Source of the DNA: Sinonovacula constricta | Taxonomy: Eukaryota; Mollusca; Bivalvia; Cardiida; Solecurtidae | Assembly (NCBI GenBank): GCA_007844125.1 | Contig: CM017558.1 | Location: forward strand, 24,138,982-24,202,981 | Length of the DNA: 64,000 nt | Reading direction: 5' to 3' | Shown: one piece after another, positions 18,148 to 32,900 of the stretch | Numbering within the stretch: the stretch's first letter is position 1 | Layout of the letters: the number at the start of each line of letters is the position of its first letter | The notes under the pieces: generated by a model | What the model saw: the letters and a program-made list of their open reading frames with translations, nothing else | What the model was told of the DNA's origin: nothing | Databases searched by the model: none | Translations under genes and position numbers: made by a program

Positions 18148-18232
18148 ATGGCGATTTGTCATATAATTGCTTTATGCATATTTCTAATTTGTGCTCTGCA
18201 ATTTGGACAAACAGAAGAACTACCCGGTCCAG
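18148..18232 (+). CDS. Gene B exon 1: signal peptide
   Basis: ATG at 18148 begins MAICHIIALCIFLICALQFG, a classic signal peptide with a hydrophobic core, followed by QTEELPGP and donor GTAAGG in phase 1. Two nearer-upstream ATGs (18128, 18141) run out of frame or into stops, so this start is preferred. Confidence 0.85.
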
Positions 18233-21200
18233 GTAAGGCACAACAGTAGCTCGATTTTATTTGTCGTTACGTTAAGTTTAGAAAAACTGAAGCTTACGGG
18301 GATTTGTTAACGTTGATGTTTTATCCTCATTACCGTCACGACTTTCATCAGAAGCAACAGAATATTTATCGTCATCGTCATTACCTTCATAAGAATCGTA
18401 TTTTATGGCATTGTAATTAAGACCGTATTATAAGCACTGTTACCACCATGGCCACCATCAATAGAAGTAGCAGTGCAATCGTTATTATCATCACTCTTAT
18501 TGTAATTACTTTTCTTCTTCATCTCCATCATAAGTTTCACCAACATTTAGACCAGCAGTATCATAATGATTAATTATTACATTTAAATATAAGTCCAATT
18601 TATTGCAACTTATAAACTTTGTAGAAACTCTCCGGTCACTAAACAAGCGGGTTACTAGCAGTTCCCAACACCCTGAAGCTGGATTTCTTGTATCCCAGGC
18701 CGTGGAAGGCAGCACCAGGAGGGACTCTGCACAATGTAACTGTTGTGCTGCCACGAAACAAGAGAACGATCCATGGATCCAGATAGACCTTGGTAGACTG
18801 TACAGAGTGGCCAAAGTAGAGATTATCGGCAGAACTGATTTTGACGGTAACATAAGGTTGTTGCGTTAGTCATTACGAAATAGGTATATAGTCTTCTCCG
18901 GGGTATTTGAGAAAAAAGAAAAACATTATGTGCAACATATAATTGTATGCATCAATTTCAATCGTCTAGGATCTGAAGGATATGAAAAAAAAAGATTCTT
19001 AAAAATCTATTTAAATCAGTAGTTTTTAGGCATGTACATTACCATAGACAAAATATTTCACACATTCGATTAATAAACATGTTCGTGCTTTATCATTTAT
19101 GTTTTCTTTTTTTAAATATGAATATACATTAGATATTTAGTTATATTAAATATAGTATAATTATTATCTTTACACGATTACACTTACTTTAGATATAGGC
19201 ATTAAAAAAACTTTGAACGTTTATTTGTCTTATTTAATTTTCATTATGTAAATGTTTGCCAAGTATAATAAAATCGAGGTAAACTGTTAGCTTCAAATCC
19301 TTATATGAATGGCATACTAAAGCAAAATGGAATTCATTGTCGACAATGCCATTGTTACAATAATACTACTTTTAAATTTTTTTGTCTACATTTCTGTAAA
19401 ACCATTTTCAAAAGCTATTTTGAGAAGATTCCTAAGCGCACTACAACGAAGAGGAGTGTTAACTTGCATAATTTTGAACATACTTTGAAACTACAATACT
19501 TATCTTATCTATTGCTATATCTATTGCCTAGAAAAAAAAAACATTGAATATATTTATAATACAATCTTTGCCTTTTTTGCTTAAGAAAATCTTATTAATT
19601 TTGCTCTCAATATTGATAATAGATAAAAACAACAAAGGGATCGAATCAAACACTGATTTTATATTATTTGTTCATTGTATAATAAAAGTTTCCTTGTTGT
19701 CCACATAACATAGCCTAAACAACCAAACTGTGGTTGCTGGATGTTTGGTGTTTTCAGCTAATAATCATCGTTTAAAAAGAAGTTTGAATCTCCTTCATTC
19801 GCCATATAAATAAAATGTGTTTTTGCTTATCTCTTAAAATGGAGTCTTTAAGACATTTCGGAGCGTTATGAAAACACACAATTTTATGGCCGTATTATAA
19901 TAACAATAGCATCAATAGCTTGACATTCCCCCCCCCCCATTGGCCTCCTACTGACCTATTATTTTCTACATCATTTAACTTAACTTTTCAGTAGCAAACT
20001 GATTTTGTATGTAATTAACAATATGGGCGAATTTTATAAATTTTGTCTGGGCTTAATTAAAATAACATTTTCTATTGACGTGGTGATTTCAGGTCAGGTC
20101 GGTAAGCTTTAAATACTGTTTGTTTTCTGTCTGCAGCACAACTTTATATTTAAAACCTGTATAGGCGAGATCCATTTCTCTCGCACTTTGAAGTCCATCT
20201 GATTGCAGGTAACTCTAAAACATAGATGTTCATCATTCGAATGTTACTCAAAAAGCGCAGGCGTATTCATTTTTTTTCGTACGTAAAAAGGGACGATACT
20301 CTAATTATTAAAATTAGACTGTTCTGCCTCGTTTGTTGATAGGCATTTGGTATATACAGACTAATAGATCGCTTAAATGTAAGGAATACTAGAGTACGTA
20401 CCAAATAAAGATCACTGATGTAATGTATTTCTTTCGTTTCGTAATTAAATCGTGTGTGTAAAAAAGATCAAACGCTGTGCACTCGGGCGACGGACCTATG
20501 AAACACAGTTAGATCTGTGGTAACCTTGGCTAGGCAATGCATCCGACAACGTTACATTGTGGTGGGGAAAATAAAAAAGGTGATATTTAAATACATGAAC
20601 ATGCAAGAGTTGTAGTTGTTGCAAATAGGTTTATTGCACCCAACAACAAAATAATTAAAAAATACTTAGTGACATGGTATTTTAGATAAGCAACATCCGC
20701 CAAGTATTATTTATTACATAATATGGATAGTTGTTAAATTGGTGGTTGTGTATTTTGCACTGGCCACTTCCTCTACAGGTAATGTTTATCCCACGTATTT
20801 AATGTATCAGCCAATAGAGACGAGATTCTTATAAAGCAGAACACAACAGGTTGAAGACGTCCATTTCGTCCAAGCGACCATCAAATCATAGGTCCGTCGT
20901 GTTCGTTAATATATGATTTCGTGAAAGAATTTCGCAAACTAAGAGCTTGTGATTGTAAAATAGCCTATTGAAATTATCTAAAGTAAATTTAAATGTGCAC
21001 ATAATTGATCAAGAAATAAATGCTTATTGTTACATTCAGAAAAAAAAACTATATTTATACAAATTTAAATTCACACTTCCAAAAGCCAAATTTTGTAAAA
21101 AGAAAAAAGTAATGTGTAAGTTTATGTTAGTCTTCCGAGGTAAAAATCCAACTTAAAATCAACGTTAAATAAATAATTAAACTAATTTGTAAATAATTGT

Positions 21201-21587
21201 TGTTATATATAATTCTGAAATCGCTGGAATATTTAAGAAATTGCCAAAACATTTCATATAATTAATACATTATTGTTGTTTGAATTTTAAGACCCTTAGG
21301 CGCATGTAACGGAGACGGTTATACAAAGCGCTACCACTAAAAAAGTATTTTTTTTTCATACCAGGCATATTCTTGTTATTTCCATCTAAATATCTTTGCA
21401 ATAGTAGAAGTAGTTGCAGTAGTTGTGCATGTAGTAGTAGGAGTAGTAATTGTTGTTGTCGCAGTAGTATTTGAAGTAGAAGTTATAGATGAAAAAGTAT
21501 GTGTAGTAGTAGGAGGAGGAGAAGGAAGAGAAGTAATAGTGATGAGAGTAGAAGAAGTAATTGAAAAAGGTGTAGTGGAAGTAGCAA

Positions 21588-21644
<57 letters not shown>

Positions 21645-21727
21645 TAGAAGTAGTAGTGGTAGTAGTAGTAATAATAATAGGAGTAGTAGTAGTTGTAGTA
21701 ATAGTAAAAGTAGTAGTAGTTGTTGTT

Positions 21728-21770
<43 letters not shown>

Positions 21771-21812
21771 TAAAGTAGCAGTAGGAGTAGTAGAAGCAGT
21801 AGTAGTTGAGTA

Positions 21813-21849
<37 letters not shown>

Positions 21850-22435
21850 GAGGAGGAGGAGGAGGAGGAGGAGGCGGTGGAGTAGTAGTAGTCGTAGTGG
21901 TAGTAGTAGCAGTAGTAGTAGTAGAAGTAGAAGTAGTAGTACTAGTAGTTGTGGTAGAAGTAGTGGTAGCAGTAACAGTAGTAACTGTAGGTGCATAAGT
22001 AGTAGTTGTAGTAACGTTACTAAAATTGCAGTAGTAGTAGTAGACGTAGTAGTACTCATAGACGAAGTACTTTTAATTTTAGTAGTAGTAAACGAAGCAA
22101 TAGTTGCAGTGAAAGTAGTTGTAGTTGAAGTAGTTGCAGTAGTGGTAGTAGAAGTAGCAGTAGAAAAAGTTGTAGTAATAGTAGAAGTAGAAATAGTAGT
22201 AGTAGCAGCAGCTGCAGCAGCATAAGAAGAAGTCGTTGCAGTAACAGTAAGTAATATTAGCAATGGTAATAGCAGTAGCAGCAGTAGTTGTTGTAGTAGT
22301 TGAAGTAAAAGCAGTAGAAGTGGTTCTAGTAAAAGTAGTAGTAATCAGTAGCAATAGTAATGCTAGGAGGAGTAGAAGAAGTTGTAGAAGATGACGTAAA
22401 AGTAGTTTCAGCAGTAGTTGAAGTTGAAGTAGCAA

Positions 22436-22467
<32 letters not shown>

Positions 22468-22664
22468 AGAGTAGTAGTAGCAGTAGTAGTAGTAGTAGTA
22501 GTAGTAGAAGTAGTAGTGGTAGTAGTAGTAGTAATAATAGTAGTAGTAGTAGTTGTAGTAATAGTAAAAGTAGTAGTAGTAGTAGTTGTTGTAGTAGTAG
22601 TAGTAGTACTAGTAGTAGTAGTGGTAGTAAAAGTTGCAATAGCAGTAGTAGAAGCAGTAGTAGT

Positions 22665-22721
<57 letters not shown>

Positions 22722-23877
22722 TTAGAAGTAGTAGTAATAGTAGTAGTAGTAGTAGTAGCAATAGTAGTAGTAGTGGTAGAAGTAGCACTTGAAGTAGTTG
22801 TAATAGAAGGTGGAGCAAATAAGCTGTTGTTTTTAATTTCCGCTCAGATTCTTTCAACATAGACATTTTCGTGAGTACAACGAATACCAACTGGCGAAAC
22901 AATCCATCTACACAACCGACACTCCCTGATGTACCAGGACAATATCACAACGTGACATTCAGCTACCCCGTGATTGGTCAGTTTATGACATTTCAGTTAA
23001 GAGGCGATGTTCTTCTGTGTGTGTGCGAAGTGAATATTTACAGCAAAGGTAGGTTGTGCTGACTGTTCATGTTTGGGTTTTAAATGTAACGACTGCCCGT
23101 GGAATATGCAGCAACATTATATCTCCGTGCCGATCAGAGTTATCTGCAATAAGGCGATGGTTGTTATGGTTTATGATATTTGTGTTTCTATTTGTTCAAA
23201 GATCGTAAAGAAATTAAATTTAGTCTTAAGATAGTTTTCGAAAATTTTCTATATAAAATACCTTTTATTGTTTTCTTCATACAAGACTTTAAATTATTGT
23301 ATTGGACATAATATTTCCTTAGATGAATCTTAGTCCAATCATTTGCCCCAAATAAAGAGCAATTCTCGTAACCACCAGAAGATTATACGTTGTGGCACGC
23401 ATAGTCACAAATTTGCCTCAAAAATTTATATGGTATTTATATCAACTTTGAAATAATAGTTTGAGGTTCAATTTTCATTTTTATGACCCGGTGCCAAGGT
23501 AACGCAAAAACTAGCCAGTTTCTGGAACTAAAAGGCTTGTGACTTGGGGGATTTTATTTTGCAAAACAGATACAATGATCAATTTGTCAGAAGGCTTATA
23601 AGCTCGTCGGTAGGATATTTTGAACATTATATGTAATTATATGCACATATTTTGAGAGTAAAAGATGCTCCATTTAATCAGATATTAACGTTTTTATTTT
23701 TCGTGACAGTAACCAAAAATATATTAAAAATAGTTTGTGGGCGACTAAAAATTGAAATATAGAAATATAACCTATGATAGTAAAATTTAAGTAGTAGTAG
23801 TAGTAGAAGTAGTTTTGTAGTAATACTAATAATACTAATAATAGTAATAATAATAATAGAAGTAGTAGTAGTAGTAA

Positions 23878-23924
<47 letters not shown>

Positions 23925-26900
23925 ATAGTAGTTGTGGTGCTGGTGCTGGTGGTAGTAGTAGTAGTCGTAGTACTATTTTTATTATTTTATTATTATATCT
24001 TACGCAACCATTGCTATTCAAAGATTTCAAGGTCAGGCAGTGTCAATTTACAAATCGTTTTTGAAAGTTCTCACGCACGACAAAAGAGGGCGAATAACAC
24101 TTGTTCTAATAGTTTATAGCTAGGCTTTATATAAGAAATAAAGATAATGTGTTAAATAATTTATTGTCATTAATCTTTTATAATTAACCTTTACAGATAT
24201 ATGTTGAGGCGTATAACAAAGACGACATCACATGTTTAAACGTACTTACTAAAATCTAACATTGTTCTGACAACATATACATAGTAGGCGACATGCCAAA
24301 TGGATATGCAAAGAAATGATAGAATGTTGAGTTGCTTTATAACTTGTACACTTTGAGAATTCTAACCAAGTCGAATATGTTTAGATGCCTGTTGAATAAA
24401 TAAAATTTATACTTGTGTGCACATACAAATTGTCACCAAACGCACTTAGAACGAACGTTACCAAAAAGAGGAGGGCACGCTGCTGAACGAGAATGAACTA
24501 ACTTCATTCACGTGCATTCGCGTGCATATATTATTCAGAATTGTCGGCGTTTTCTTGTTATGTATTGCAAATATTGTATCGGCAAAACTAAGATAATTTA
24601 ATTATGCTTGTGTCTTTTGCAATGAATATTTCTTTATTTAATAATGCAAATTTCATATGACAATATATGCGGTTTAAAAAATCCTCAATATTCATGTAAA
24701 TCATATCGCTTTTAATATGATTCACATTTAGTTTTACAATTAAACTCGTAAGTGAAGAATATAATTATAGAATACGTACCTGGCTACTAACGTTAACTTC
24801 CTTTGTAAGTATTGGTCCTTATTCTAACTGAAAATGCATCCAATTGGCACGTTGCTGTTTACCTGTGTAACAATTTTTATAAGAACATTGATTAAACGTA
24901 ATCCTTATTCAAAATATACATCATAGCCATTGCCGCTAAGTACCTTCAGTGACATACAAAAAGGGTTTTCTTTTATGTACATAAGCAAAAAAAAAACAAC
25001 AACAACACACTTTCTGTCAGTGTAGGCCTAGGAAGGAAAGTATGAAAAGTAATGAGCAAATAAAAAACTTCATATTGGATAAAACAACCATATAGTGGTG
25101 CATTTTTCGGAGCCCAGGGGATTTTATGTCACTGCAGATCAGGGTCTCAGGGGAGGCGGAGAGTGCGGGAAGGTGGGGGGAGGCGGTGCTGGACTCAAAT
25201 GCCAGATGCAATATATCAAAAGTTTCAGTAAATTACCGGTTAATTATTTTTGTACACAACACATCGATTTAATATCAAGATAAGTAAATCTTACATAAAA
25301 TAACAATAATGACATCAACTAGGCAAACTAATATTCATATACATTAAGGTAAATTAAATATTGTTTCTTTCATGATATTCGATGTTAGGAATGTTGATTC
25401 TATATGCTAACAGAATGATGTAAAAATATGTCAATACATGTACATATTGTACATATATCCACAATGAGATATAGACATGAAAAAATATTTGTACATATTG
25501 TACATATCTCCTATATTGGCATTTTGATAGAATAGAAATAGTTCACCATAAAAATGATTAAAAAATGGATCTACTACACCATATTAGTGTGATAATTCTT
25601 TGATATCTTACTTCTCATCAACATTTTATATTTATTAACATATTTCGAAAGCTTGCAGTTGATTCGCCGTACGATAAGATCATTAAAACAATCTTATTCA
25701 GACAAAACCCTATGCAATACTACTGAGACGTTTTACCTTCAGACTGCAGTCCAGGTACCTACGGACTCCACTGTAACGAGACTTGCGGTCAGTGCCAGAA
25801 CGGGGAAACGTGTGATCACGTTACAGGACGTTGTACATGGTGTGATTCTGGATTCAGGGGTGACCATTGCAAGGAAGGTAAAACAAGATTTGCCAATCAG
25901 CATAATCGTAAATTGTCACCACATTAGCAGAACAGAAAACAATGATATATTTACCCTTTAAAATAATGTATGTACAATAGCAGATATCAAAGTTAACTTT
26001 ACTCCATACATCTGTTATAGCACGATATGATATGTTAATCTCGCGTAAATCTGTTACTACCTTGTGTGAATTTAGGTGTATTTATTGTGTACACATAAGC
26101 AGAGACTTTAATGTATAAATTGATTTTACAATCGAATCGATTGGGTAACATTTTAATTTCGGTCATTTTTTCGATACATTTACTGGGTTGGTGACCGAAC
26201 ATGTAACCGACATCGTCAAATGACGTCCTTTAATCAATTTATGTTTGGAATTCATTTGATTTTGCATAGCGGGTGAAAAGTTGCATGGCAAATAACGGAC
26301 GAAAACTTGATGCTACAGTTAATTGTCACGGTTTTAAGAAGGGCGGTTTTAAGAAGGGCTGTAATGAAACGAGGCTTTGTATTCTAAGTGTTTGCCTTGC
26401 GGGGATATAATACACTTGAACCGCATTGAAGCTACAGTCGCCCTTATAGTATTTTTATAGTAAATTATTTTGGATATAAAGGCGAAATTGAACTAGAGAA
26501 AATAAAAGACTTAGTTCACGCATCTTTAAGAGTCTTTCATGGAGCTGAACCTGACTCACGCATGTATGTGTTAAACTAACGATCACATGGACTTCAAGAT
26601 TCATTCCACGGGTAACTTTATACCACAGAATAATATTCGTTTGCGGATAATTTGACTACTGTCACAGCTTACTGAACTATTTAAACCTTATGTTATACTA
26701 GTACAAATTCAGTTAAACTATATCAGACTACACGACCAGTAAGAAAGAGAGAAATGGAAAATAACATTCATGCTTCCAATTCTAGAATATTTCTTTATAG
26801 GCCCCAAACATTTGGGGCGTTTCAATATTGATGTAGACTGAAGTTCATGATATTATTCTGTTTTTCTTCGTCCTTTTTATTGTTAACTTCATATCATTTA

Positions 26901-29900
26901 ATAGCCTTGAATGTACATGCGTAAAAGTCATTCATGCTACATGTATACATTCTATAAGTAATTCTCAGAAACAGATCTTACTTACATAAATCGGTGTGCT
27001 GGTAGACATCGACGAGGGAAGTCCGTTTGGCAGTGCACAAATAAACGCCATAAAACTCAGTGGTTATACATCACATATTTGTGAACGAGACATTCTTGAA
27101 ATCTTTTTTTTCTCTTTTTAGATGATATTTCAATGGCAGTATAAGTAGTATTGTTACCTATTTACTGGTTAATTGCTTGTAATGAAATTGTAGCTTGTAG
27201 TAACATAATTGAGTAAAACTTTTAATGACAGTACCATTTTTGAATGGGAGAGACTATTACCGCTGAATCCATCACAAATGAGAGGTTTCGCATTGATGCG
27301 ACATGCGTGGCGAGGGAAGACGATGGGTAATAAATCCCTGAGTCGGGAATTAATGTAATGTCTACTGACAATGTTCCATTTCTGAGTAGTAGTAATATAA
27401 AACAGACTCGTGTGGTAGAATTAGGTTTGAAACATATCATAAGTAGTGCCACAAACAAAGAAGTGTGCTTATATATGAGAGTATGAAAAAAATGCATTCA
27501 CTTGAGAGGTTTACTCTATCTCTCGACATACAATGGGTTGTGTCCTAGCAGAAACGTTTAAGAAAGGATTTGATTTCGCTTACTCAACATGCAAAATAAT
27601 TGCGCTCACTCCATTTTGCACTAGAATTTAATAAATTGATTTAGCCTACAATATTGTGAAACATTAAGTAAATTCCTCCTCATTCAAATTGACACCGGGT
27701 CTTAAAAAGACAATGTCTTCAATGAAAACAAGTAAGCTACAACACTATCGTTAATAACTACTGGGGGTATGTTTCGGCGAATGTATGTCTCTTGCCTAGG
27801 CAGATTGCTTTTCAACATATTTTTATTTTGTATTGTATCTTAAACTCCTATTTGTAGCTTTTCTATCTTACAAATATCATTAAAATATTTTAAACCAGAT
27901 TAGTAGCAAAGGCTATTTTATAATACTGAGAGGTTTTAACTTTAGACTGCAATCCCGGTACGTACGGACTCCACTGTATCGAAACATGAGGTCAGTGTCA
28001 GAACGAGGAGACGTGTGATCACGTGACAGGGCGTTGTAAAGGGTGTGATCCTGGATTAAGGGGTGAACATTTCATTGAAGTTAAAACAAGACATGTGTTG
28101 CTATTATTATTAGGGCCTTTCGACTTCTGTCGGATGACAATTTACATCTTCTATGTATTGGGGTCATCCGACCCAAATACTATTATTTTTCTTTTAAAAA
28201 GTTTAAATTACATCTACAGCAAAATTTTCTACACCGATTGTGCCGACCGATTTCATGACTTGTTGGCTGCAACCAGTACCAAAACGGCCAGCTATTGTCA
28301 TGATAATGGCTTCAGTAGAACTAGCGCTATTCTATATTTGACTATTTTGCTTGTGCGTTCTTTATCTGACACATTTTAAAGGCTAGAAATGTCAAAATTA
28401 GACTTTCTTAGTCAGAAGTTTATGTCCTTTGGCATGTCTAAAATCTAAAACGGAAGTTCTGCATAATCCTGAGTGGCACCTTCTTGAAGTTGGCTATTTC
28501 AGCATGAAAGAAAACGTGTCATAACTATGCCTATTTTAGGAATGTATCACTAAAACTTCATAAATTTGTAGTACTTGCTAAGCCAAATATTTCATTCACA
28601 TGTATGTACTATGGGGATCGGATTAACCGTTTAGACACAATTCAGTTTGAAGTACCAAAGTACAATACTATAAGCCTTTAAACCTGTATTGTTGTATACC
28701 TACATACAGCCCTCTGCCACTGGCAGTTACAGCTGACCCTTAATCTGTTCTACAGTACAGCAGCTGGATGTATTTGCAGTACCCTGTCTATGGAAAACAG
28801 TCATAGTTGTTGCTTGTGTTAACATTTCAGCCAATGTCAAAGTACATGTATTATATCTCGGAATTTATTACTAAACTTGCACCAGTGTGTAGTCTTTGGC
28901 AAGCCAAACATTTTATTTGCAGGTACTATGGGGATATGACTAATCCAATAAATCCTAATGTAAAACCCGTATGGTTGTATTGCTAGATACAGCTCTCTGT
29001 CACTGTCAGTTTGTATCTTATACATAAACATCAGTACAACAAGTACACTCACTCACGCTCTCTGTTGTATGTAGAAGTTGACTGATGCAAAACTCATAAT
29101 TTTTAGCAGATTTTGTTTTTAGAGCTATGCATACATAGTCGCTGGTATAATACACACAACACAGGTGTTGATATGGTCTAAGGAAGACATTTATGTTCAC
29201 GAAAGTTCTTGTGTAGTTTAATGAGTAACATCCATTGTTGATTAAAGATGTGATCGTAACACGTAACTTGATCATATCTAGCAAAGAATATATAGCTAAG
29301 AGATTTATGAGTCCATGTTCGTCTTAATTATCAATTTATATACGACAGAGTGTGTTTAAAATTTGAATATATGTGTTGATATTCTAGAGTACACACTGTT
29401 CACGTCCACTAGCTTTACAATCACAGTTCCAATGACGTATCGCCTGTTTGTCATTTGATTAACTTCAGTTCTATTTGTTGTGGCATAAAGTTTTTAATCA
29501 AAAGGCTGATATCAATCATCATCAAAATCATGCTGTAAGAAAAGTTTGATCCCCGTTGTGCCTTTCAGCAAAAATTATCTTTCTAGTTAGAAATAGTAGT
29601 CGTCGTCGTCGTCGTAGTAGTAGTAGTTGTAGTAATTTTAGTAGTAGTAGTAGTTATAGTACTAGTAGCAGCAGTTGTTGTTGTTGTTGTTGTTGCTGTT
29701 GTATCATAGTTTGCTTTGTCAGTATTTGCACTGTTATTTTAACAATTCATCATCAGACATAACATACATTTTATATCATAATCATATTTTCTAGTGTTTA
29801 AACGTAACCGCCGATATAAAAATTACTTATCATTTATCGTCAAGCGACCAGCAATATGCGTCATTCGTGCAGAACGTATGTTTTACTCTAGATATCCGAC

Positions 29901-32900
29901 ACAATAAACATTCATGAATTTCTCAATAATCCAAAAAGAAACCAACTAAAAGGACAAAACAGTTTTTATAGACACGAAAGACATCAAACAATGTCTTTTA
30001 TTGTAGAGTGTCTGCCTGGATCATTCGGAACCAACTGTTCCTCAACCTGCCATTGTCAAGACAATTTGACATGCGATCACGTGAATGGCTCGTGTCCTGA
30101 TGGCATATGTGACTTCAGATGGCATGGTTTGAACTGTTCACAAGGTAGGCACACATTTCAAAATGGTTATTTTTTTCTGACGTTGCATGGAGTATCTACA
30201 GAACGTTTTCCTTCTTGACACAGTTTTGGCTCGGTAAATTATTACAACTTTTAAGTACATATAGTACATGTTTCAATTTCAGCTCTGTATGGAGTAGAGT
30301 AGACTTTGTTACCTAGTTTATTTTAGAATTGGCTAAAGGAATACATTTATCATCGTTTTTATCATTATATGTATCAGATGAATTTTTAATTCTATCATTT
30401 TTATCTATGGTTAATTGTTGTCCGATATATGCTGCGATTTCGTTTGAGACAGTCATGTTTACAAGGGATTTCTGGGAATTTTACAGTTCTGCAGGCATAG
30501 ATATATGTCACTATAGCATTAGTAGGGAAATATGACCACGCGTAATCTGTTACATGTAATACCGTGCGTAAACATGTACTGATTGGTTATTCTTGTAAAG
30601 ACTTTAATGTATCTGTCTGTATTCACAATTTGGGTTCCATTGAAAATGTCACTCGATTAACTGGGCAAGGCGATCCATTTTTCGGCCAATTTTCAATCCA
30701 TTAGCGAGATTGGTGACTAAACACCTAACGAACATCAGCCAAACGTCATCATTTAATAACCAAGTTGGTTGGGAACTCCTCCCACTATGAACTGCTGGTA
30801 GAAAACTGCATGACTAGTTAGGACGAAATCTTTATATAGAAACACCGTTATCCCTTTTCTAAATTAGAAGAATGGATAAAATAAAAAGGCTATTTATGCT
30901 AAGGTAATGCCTTATGGGTATGTAATGTAGACCACATTGAAGCTGTATTTCAATAGTATACAGTTTCGTTTTTAAATGTGAATTAATTCTAGACAATGGA
31001 AAAGGCTCAGCTCAGGCATACTTATCAGTCATTTATAGAGCTGGACATTACTCAGAAATGTAAGTAATAAACTAACAGTCACATGGACTTTTAGATTCAT
31101 AACATTTATTACTACATACCAAAGAAAAGTCTACAAGTGTCTCTGTTTTCTGGATGCATGGGTCGTTATTTGACATCTAGTAACATACATGTATTGTAAG
31201 TGACATTGGCCTTCATCAAGATGGCATTTGTTTATTTGACTATAAGCATACATGTATGGATTAGTTACACCTTATGTTATATGGTCCGAACAAACCTTGA
31301 GTTAAACCTGATTATTATTTAAATAACCTTCCTCTGCTTGATATGTGCAGTTTCTGTTTTTTAATTCCCTTTTATTTCGTTTCGTTTGAAATGCCATCGT
31401 ACTGTTCTGTACTTTTTAAACGCTTGATTGATACTGTTTGCACCTTGCTGGGTTTGAACAGATTTTTCAACCTTAAGTCACAGGTGAATTCGAGATAATT
31501 CTTGCTCTAAAGTTGCTCAGCCGGACGATTTGGTGCAAACATTTCGTCACTCTGCCATTGTCTTAACAAATTGCGATGTGATTCCGAGACAGGGATGTGT
31601 CCAGAAGGAGAGTGTGCTAGAGGCTGGGAGGAGACTAGCTGGTCATGAAAGAGTTAAAACGTCGAATTTAATATGTTTAAAAATGCTTTAAGAAGGTTCG
31701 GTCTCAAAAAATCATGTAACTACAGAAGATCATCTGCAGCCTGACAATTTAGAAAACTTTTAGCAGCAACATTTAGAGACTTTCTTGCCTATAATCGTAC
31801 ACATTTTATGACATGTAACCGTTAAACTTGAGAAGTCGTATGGTTGACTAACAACTAATGAAGTTTATATTAGATAAGCCGTGTCATTATCCGACACCTA
31901 TTAAATTTCTAGCCTGAAATCATTAAAGTCAAGCCGCAGGTTGTCAGTAAAAAAACAGTGACTGGTCCAGGAATTTAAAGATCATCAACAACAGGTCTAT
32001 CTGGATCCTCTTCTGACCCTCAATAACTGAAACAAAATTATAAAATATTGTCGTACGACGATCGATAACTGAAGTTTGTACGACTAATAGAGACGGATAA
32101 ACATTTTTTCGATTAAAGTAAGAACTACACAATTACTATACTTACATATAACTTTTTATAACAGTGTATATATAGACACACTAATCGAACGCATATGACG
32201 AATTTCATTTATGTGCGTGTCATTATTTCCAATGTTAGAGTTATATTAACATAATACTGCATAATGTAACTAATGTTACTGTGTCGCAAATATAACATAT
32301 GCTTGTTCAAAATTGCATCATTTATCAAACAGGGCCAATTCGTTTATACTTAAATTGGAATTCATTTAACGTTATTCTGCTTCTTGAGATCATTTCATAC
32401 ATGTAATATCCTTTCTAGACACACTCCGATCACTCAATGCTATCGTCAGGGCCAGTTCCATACACACTCATTCCAAGTTCAATCTGTCCCGTGCGGTGGA
32501 CGGCAGCACCAGTACGCACTCGACTGACTGTAAGTGTTGTGCTGCTACGAACATAGAGAACCATCCGTTTATCCAGATAGACCTAGGCAGACTGTACAGG
32601 GTGGCCACGGTCGAGGTCGTCAGCAGAATAGACCTTTACGGTATAAGTGATACGAGTTCATTAAAACCATCTATAACAATCATTCAATGTGTATAGATGA
32701 CTGTCAGGGTAATAAATCATACAACTACTACCGGTGGAGCATTGTCGATATCAAAAACGTGTAGGAATAGTAATGTTACAGCCCGCTTGGTTATAAACAT
32801 TTGCTTGGTAATAAAGTTTATAACAACGCGTTGATACACTCTTTATTGCATTTGTAAAAGGCAACCCTATTTTTATTGTTTATATGAAAGAAAGCTGGCT

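Noticed and set aside
21376..22902. Long open frames on both strands coding poly-Leu, poly-Thr, poly-Val or poly-Ser
   Set aside because: They are translations of the GTA/TAG microsatellite; no splice or domain support, and several frames are open at once.
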